From JBEKTY01 sp049515555 (GTDB lineage Bacteria > Planctomycetota > Planctomycetia > Pirellulales > Thermoguttaceae), in contig JBEKTY010000012.1 in NCBI GenBank assembly GCA_049515555.1, positions 1 through 64,000 of the forward strand: DNA of 64,000 bases. The letters are read 5' to 3'. A program made the translations under genes and the position numbers. The notes under the pieces are model-generated. The model made no database searches and was not told where the DNA came from. It worked only from the letters and a program-made list of their open reading frames with translations. Below, piece by piece: positions 61,776 to 64,000 of this stretch. The first letter of the stretch is position 1, and every line of letters starts with the position of its first letter.

Positions 61776-63959
61776 TCACTCATACCGCAGGGCTTCGATC
61801 GGGTCCAACCGCGACGCTTTCCAGGCGGGATAGAAGCCGAACACGAGGCCGACGCCTACCGAAACCGCCACGGCGGCTGCGATCATCGATACCGACGCTT
61901 CGATGGGCCAGCACGTGAAGTATCTCACCGTGATCGACGTGAGTCGGCCCACGAAGATTCCAATGGCGCCGCCGACGAGGCACAGCACAATGGCCTCGAC
62001 GAGAAACTGCCGGAGGATGTGATGGCTTCGTGCGCCGACGGCCATGCGAAGCCCGATTTCGCGGGTTCGCTCGGTCACAGAGACCAGCATGATGTTCATG
62101 ATGCCCACCCCGCCGACGACCAGCGAGATCAGGGCCACCGCCAACAGCAAATCGCTCATCGATTTGGTGATGGACGACATCATGTCGGTCATCTCGGCCA
62201 TGCTGCGGATGTCGAAATCGTCTTCCTGACCCTCGCGCAAATGGTGGCGTTCCCGCAACAAGGCGGTCATCTGTTCGATGGCCTCCTCGATCCGTTCCGA
62301 GGAACGTGCCTTGGCCTGAATTACGTCGACGTTGGCCATCCGCACCGACAACGGCGCGTCGGCGGCTTGCACCGCCGTACGATTGAGATACAGGCTGGCG
62401 GCCGTGGGATACAGGTTGCTCAGCGTATTGACCGCATCGCTGGTCGAGGAGGATTCGCCGCTGGCGCTGGAACTCTGGTTCGTGTTGGCCAGCATGGAGC
62501 CACTGACGCGATACTTGACGGTTGTCCACGGGGCCAGCACGATATCGTCTTGATCCTGGCCCATCATGTTGGCCCCCTTCTTGGCCAACACGCCGATGAC
62601 CCGAAAAGGAGCGTTGTTCATGCGAATTTCCTTGCCGAGCGCGGGTTCATGGGGAAACAACGCCTTCTTGACCGTGGCGCCGATCACGCATACCGTGTTG
62701 CAACTCCGCACGTCGAACTCGGTGAACATCGCTCCCTCGGCCATATCCTCCCAGTCGCGAATGAGCAGATAGGCCGGCGTCGTGCCGCTGATCTGGTTGG
62801 GCACGCTGTTGTAACTGCCGTGGATGATCTGCGATCGGGCGCGCACGTTGGGCGCCACGGCCGCCACGGCTGGGCACTGCCGCAGGATTTCATCGGCATC
62901 GTCAGGGGTGAGCGTTGTCATGCTGCCGGCGCCCATGTTCACGCCGCTGGTGGTAGTCGCCCCCGGCAAAATTATCAGCATGTTCGCGCCCATGCTGGCG
63001 ATCTTCTTCTGCAAGACCGCCTTCGATCCCTGGCCGATCTCCGTCATGGCGATGACGGCCGCCACAGCAATGATGACGCCCAGCGCCGACAGGGTTGATC
63101 GCATCTTGTTGCGCCGCACCGCGACCAGCGCAGTTCGCCAGGTAGCCGGAAGCAACGTCCCGCCGTTTCTCCCGTTGGACATTACGGCTGTCTGGTCGAG
63201 TAAGGGCTTCACCTCCGAAAGAGCCGCGTCCGCTGCCGCCTCCGTCACGGCGGGTTGCGGTTTCCGGCCGTTCCTGTCCGCCGTGTCGCCTTCAACCAGA
63301 CCATCGGCGATATGGATCGTTCGGTCGGCGTAGGCGGCCACGTTGGAATCGTGGGTGACCAGGACGACGGTGATGCCCTCGGCGTTGAGCCGTTGGAACA
63401 TCCGCAGGATTTCGACGCTGGTGCGCGAATCGAGGTTGCCCGTCGGCTCGTCGGCCAGGAGGAGCATGGGCCGGTTGACCAGCGAGCGGCCGATGGCCAC
63501 CCGCTGCTGCTGTCCGCCCGACATTTGCGACGGCTCGTGGCAGGCCCGATCCAACAGCCCCACGCGGTCCAACAGCTCGCGGGCCCATTGCCGGGCCTCG
63601 GCACCAGAACACCGCTCTACGGCATAGTCGAGCGGCATCAGCACGTTTTGCAGCGCCGAAGTTCGCGGCAGCAGATTGAAGCTCTGGAACACGAAGCCGA
63701 GCTTCGCGGCGCGCACCAAGGCCCGCTCATTCGGCGCAAGTTGGCTCATCTCCCGGCCATCGAACCAATATCGGCCTGAGCTGGGGTGGTCCAGACACCC
63801 GAGAATATTCATCAGCGTAGTCTTGCCGGAGCCGGAAGCGCCCATCAAGGCCACCATTTCTCCACGCTGGATGGTCAGCGAAATGCCGCGCAGCACGGGC
63901 ACGTCGACTTCGCCCAAGTAATAGGTCTTGTGCAGGTTTTCCAGCCGAACAAGTTCCAT
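61776..63959 (-). CDS. macB: MacB-like ABC transporter, fused ATPase and permease
   Basis: A 727-aa protein. N-terminal ATPase: Walker A GASGSGKT, the FQSFNLLPRTSALQNV Q-loop region, signature MSGGQQQRVAIGRSLVNRP, Walker B LLLADEPTGNLD and H-loop VTHD. A linker of about 50 residues leads to a MacB-type permease with one N-terminal helix (STLSALGVIIAVAAVIAM), a large periplasmic domain (ATTTSGVNMGAGSMTTLTPDDADEIL and others) and three C-terminal helices with GGVGIMNIMLVSVTERTREIGLRMAVGA. MacB acts with a MacA adaptor and TolC-like channel to export peptides or toxins, or in mechanotransmission. The adaptor is expected just beyond the right edge (not visible). Confidence 0.93.
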   Translation of the reverse strand: MELVRLENLHKTYYLGEVDVPVLRGISLTIQRGEMVALMGASGSGKTTLMNILGCLDHPSSGRYWFDGREMSQLAPNERALVRAAKLGFVFQSFNLLPRTSALQNVLMPLDYAVERCSGAEARQWARELLDRVGLLDRACHEPSQMSGGQQQRVAIGRSLVNRPMLLLADEPTGNLDSRTSVEILRMFQRLNAEGITVVLVTHDSNVAAYADRTIHIADGLVEGDTADRNGRKPQPAVTEAAADAALSEVKPLLDQTAVMSNGRNGGTLLPATWRTALVAVRRNKMRSTLSALGVIIAVAAVIAMTEIGQGSKAVLQKKIASMGANMLIILPGATTTSGVNMGAGSMTTLTPDDADEILRQCPAVAAVAPNVRARSQIIHGSYNSVPNQISGTTPAYLLIRDWEDMAEGAMFTEFDVRSCNTVCVIGATVKKALFPHEPALGKEIRMNNAPFRVIGVLAKKGANMMGQDQDDIVLAPWTTVKYRVSGSMLANTNQSSSASGESSSTSDAVNTLSNLYPTAASLYLNRTAVQAADAPLSVRMANVDVIQAKARSSERIEEAIEQMTALLRERHHLREGQEDDFDIRSMAEMTDMMSSITKSMSDLLLAVALISLVVGGVGIMNIMLVSVTERTREIGLRMAVGARSHHILRQFLVEAIVLCLVGGAIGIFVGRLTSITVRYFTCWPIEASVSMIAAAVAVSVGVGLVFGFYPAWKASRLDPIEALRYE

Positions 63960-64000
63960 CGTCGTGTCTCTTGCTGCTTAGGTCGGCGGAGGACCGCCCG

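Overview
The window looks like a chromosomal segment of a planctomycete (Pirellulales-like). The signs are high GC, a DUF1559 pseudopilin with an H-X9-DG motif, surface proteins with LEPR-XLL-type N-termini, Tat-exported Gfo/Idh/MocA and sugar-isomerase-like proteins, a Ser/Thr kinase with a zinc-ribbon N-terminus, and many short dispersed palindromic repeats. No prophage, complete insertion sequence, CRISPR array or rRNA was seen.

Layout. 1-3.4 kb: 3' part of an FG-GAP/IPT surface protein, tRNA-Leu(CAG) with its terminator, and a DUF1559 pseudopilin with a good promoter. 3.9-12 kb: addB-addA, a two-subunit helicase-nuclease whose reading frames are heavily invaded in frame by palindromic and low-complexity elements. 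12-13.3 kb: non-coding, repeat-rich. 13.3-18.1 kb: a Tat-exported FucI/AraA-like protein, a CAP-domain protein, a broken copy of the first gene's 3' end, and a LEPR-XLL protein. 18.2-25.4 kb (minus): YbaK-type deacylase, TIM-barrel epimerase, MFS transporter, GH127 hydrolase, a truncated four-helix-bundle ORF, ribokinase and a GRP-type sugar transporter. 25.6-33 kb (minus): an orphan PAS histidine kinase, selB-selA, and a GH42-like hydrolase. 33.3-42.1 kb (plus): Ser/Thr kinase, RecQ, a Lys/Ala-rich secreted protein, one toxin-antitoxin pair and a second antitoxin with a decayed toxin. 42.2-50.6 kb (plus): a three-gene NuoE/NuoF/HydA [FeFe]-hydrogenase operon, then a molybdenum hydroxylase cassette (2Fe-2S subunit, Moco subunit, XdhC, MocA-like). 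50.8-61.5 kb: Gfo/Idh/MocA protein, PQQ-repeat protein, a large LEPR-XLL calpain-like protease, and GH50-like and GH26 hydrolases. 61.8-64 kb (minus): a MacB-like ABC transporter.

How the genes fit together. The GH127, GH50-like, GH26 and GH42-like hydrolases with MFS/GRP transporters and ribokinase suggest a polysaccharide degrader. The trimeric hydrogenase suggests fermentative H2 metabolism, probably NADH/ferredoxin linked. SelA and SelB imply selenocysteine use, but selC and a selenoprotein were not recognised here.

The most unusual property is the density of small palindromic elements (families A-J in the entries). They sit between genes, form gene ends (SPLPPGEG tails), supply the addA start codon and interrupt addA/addB without breaking the frame. 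They resemble a MITE-like or RPE-like element population.
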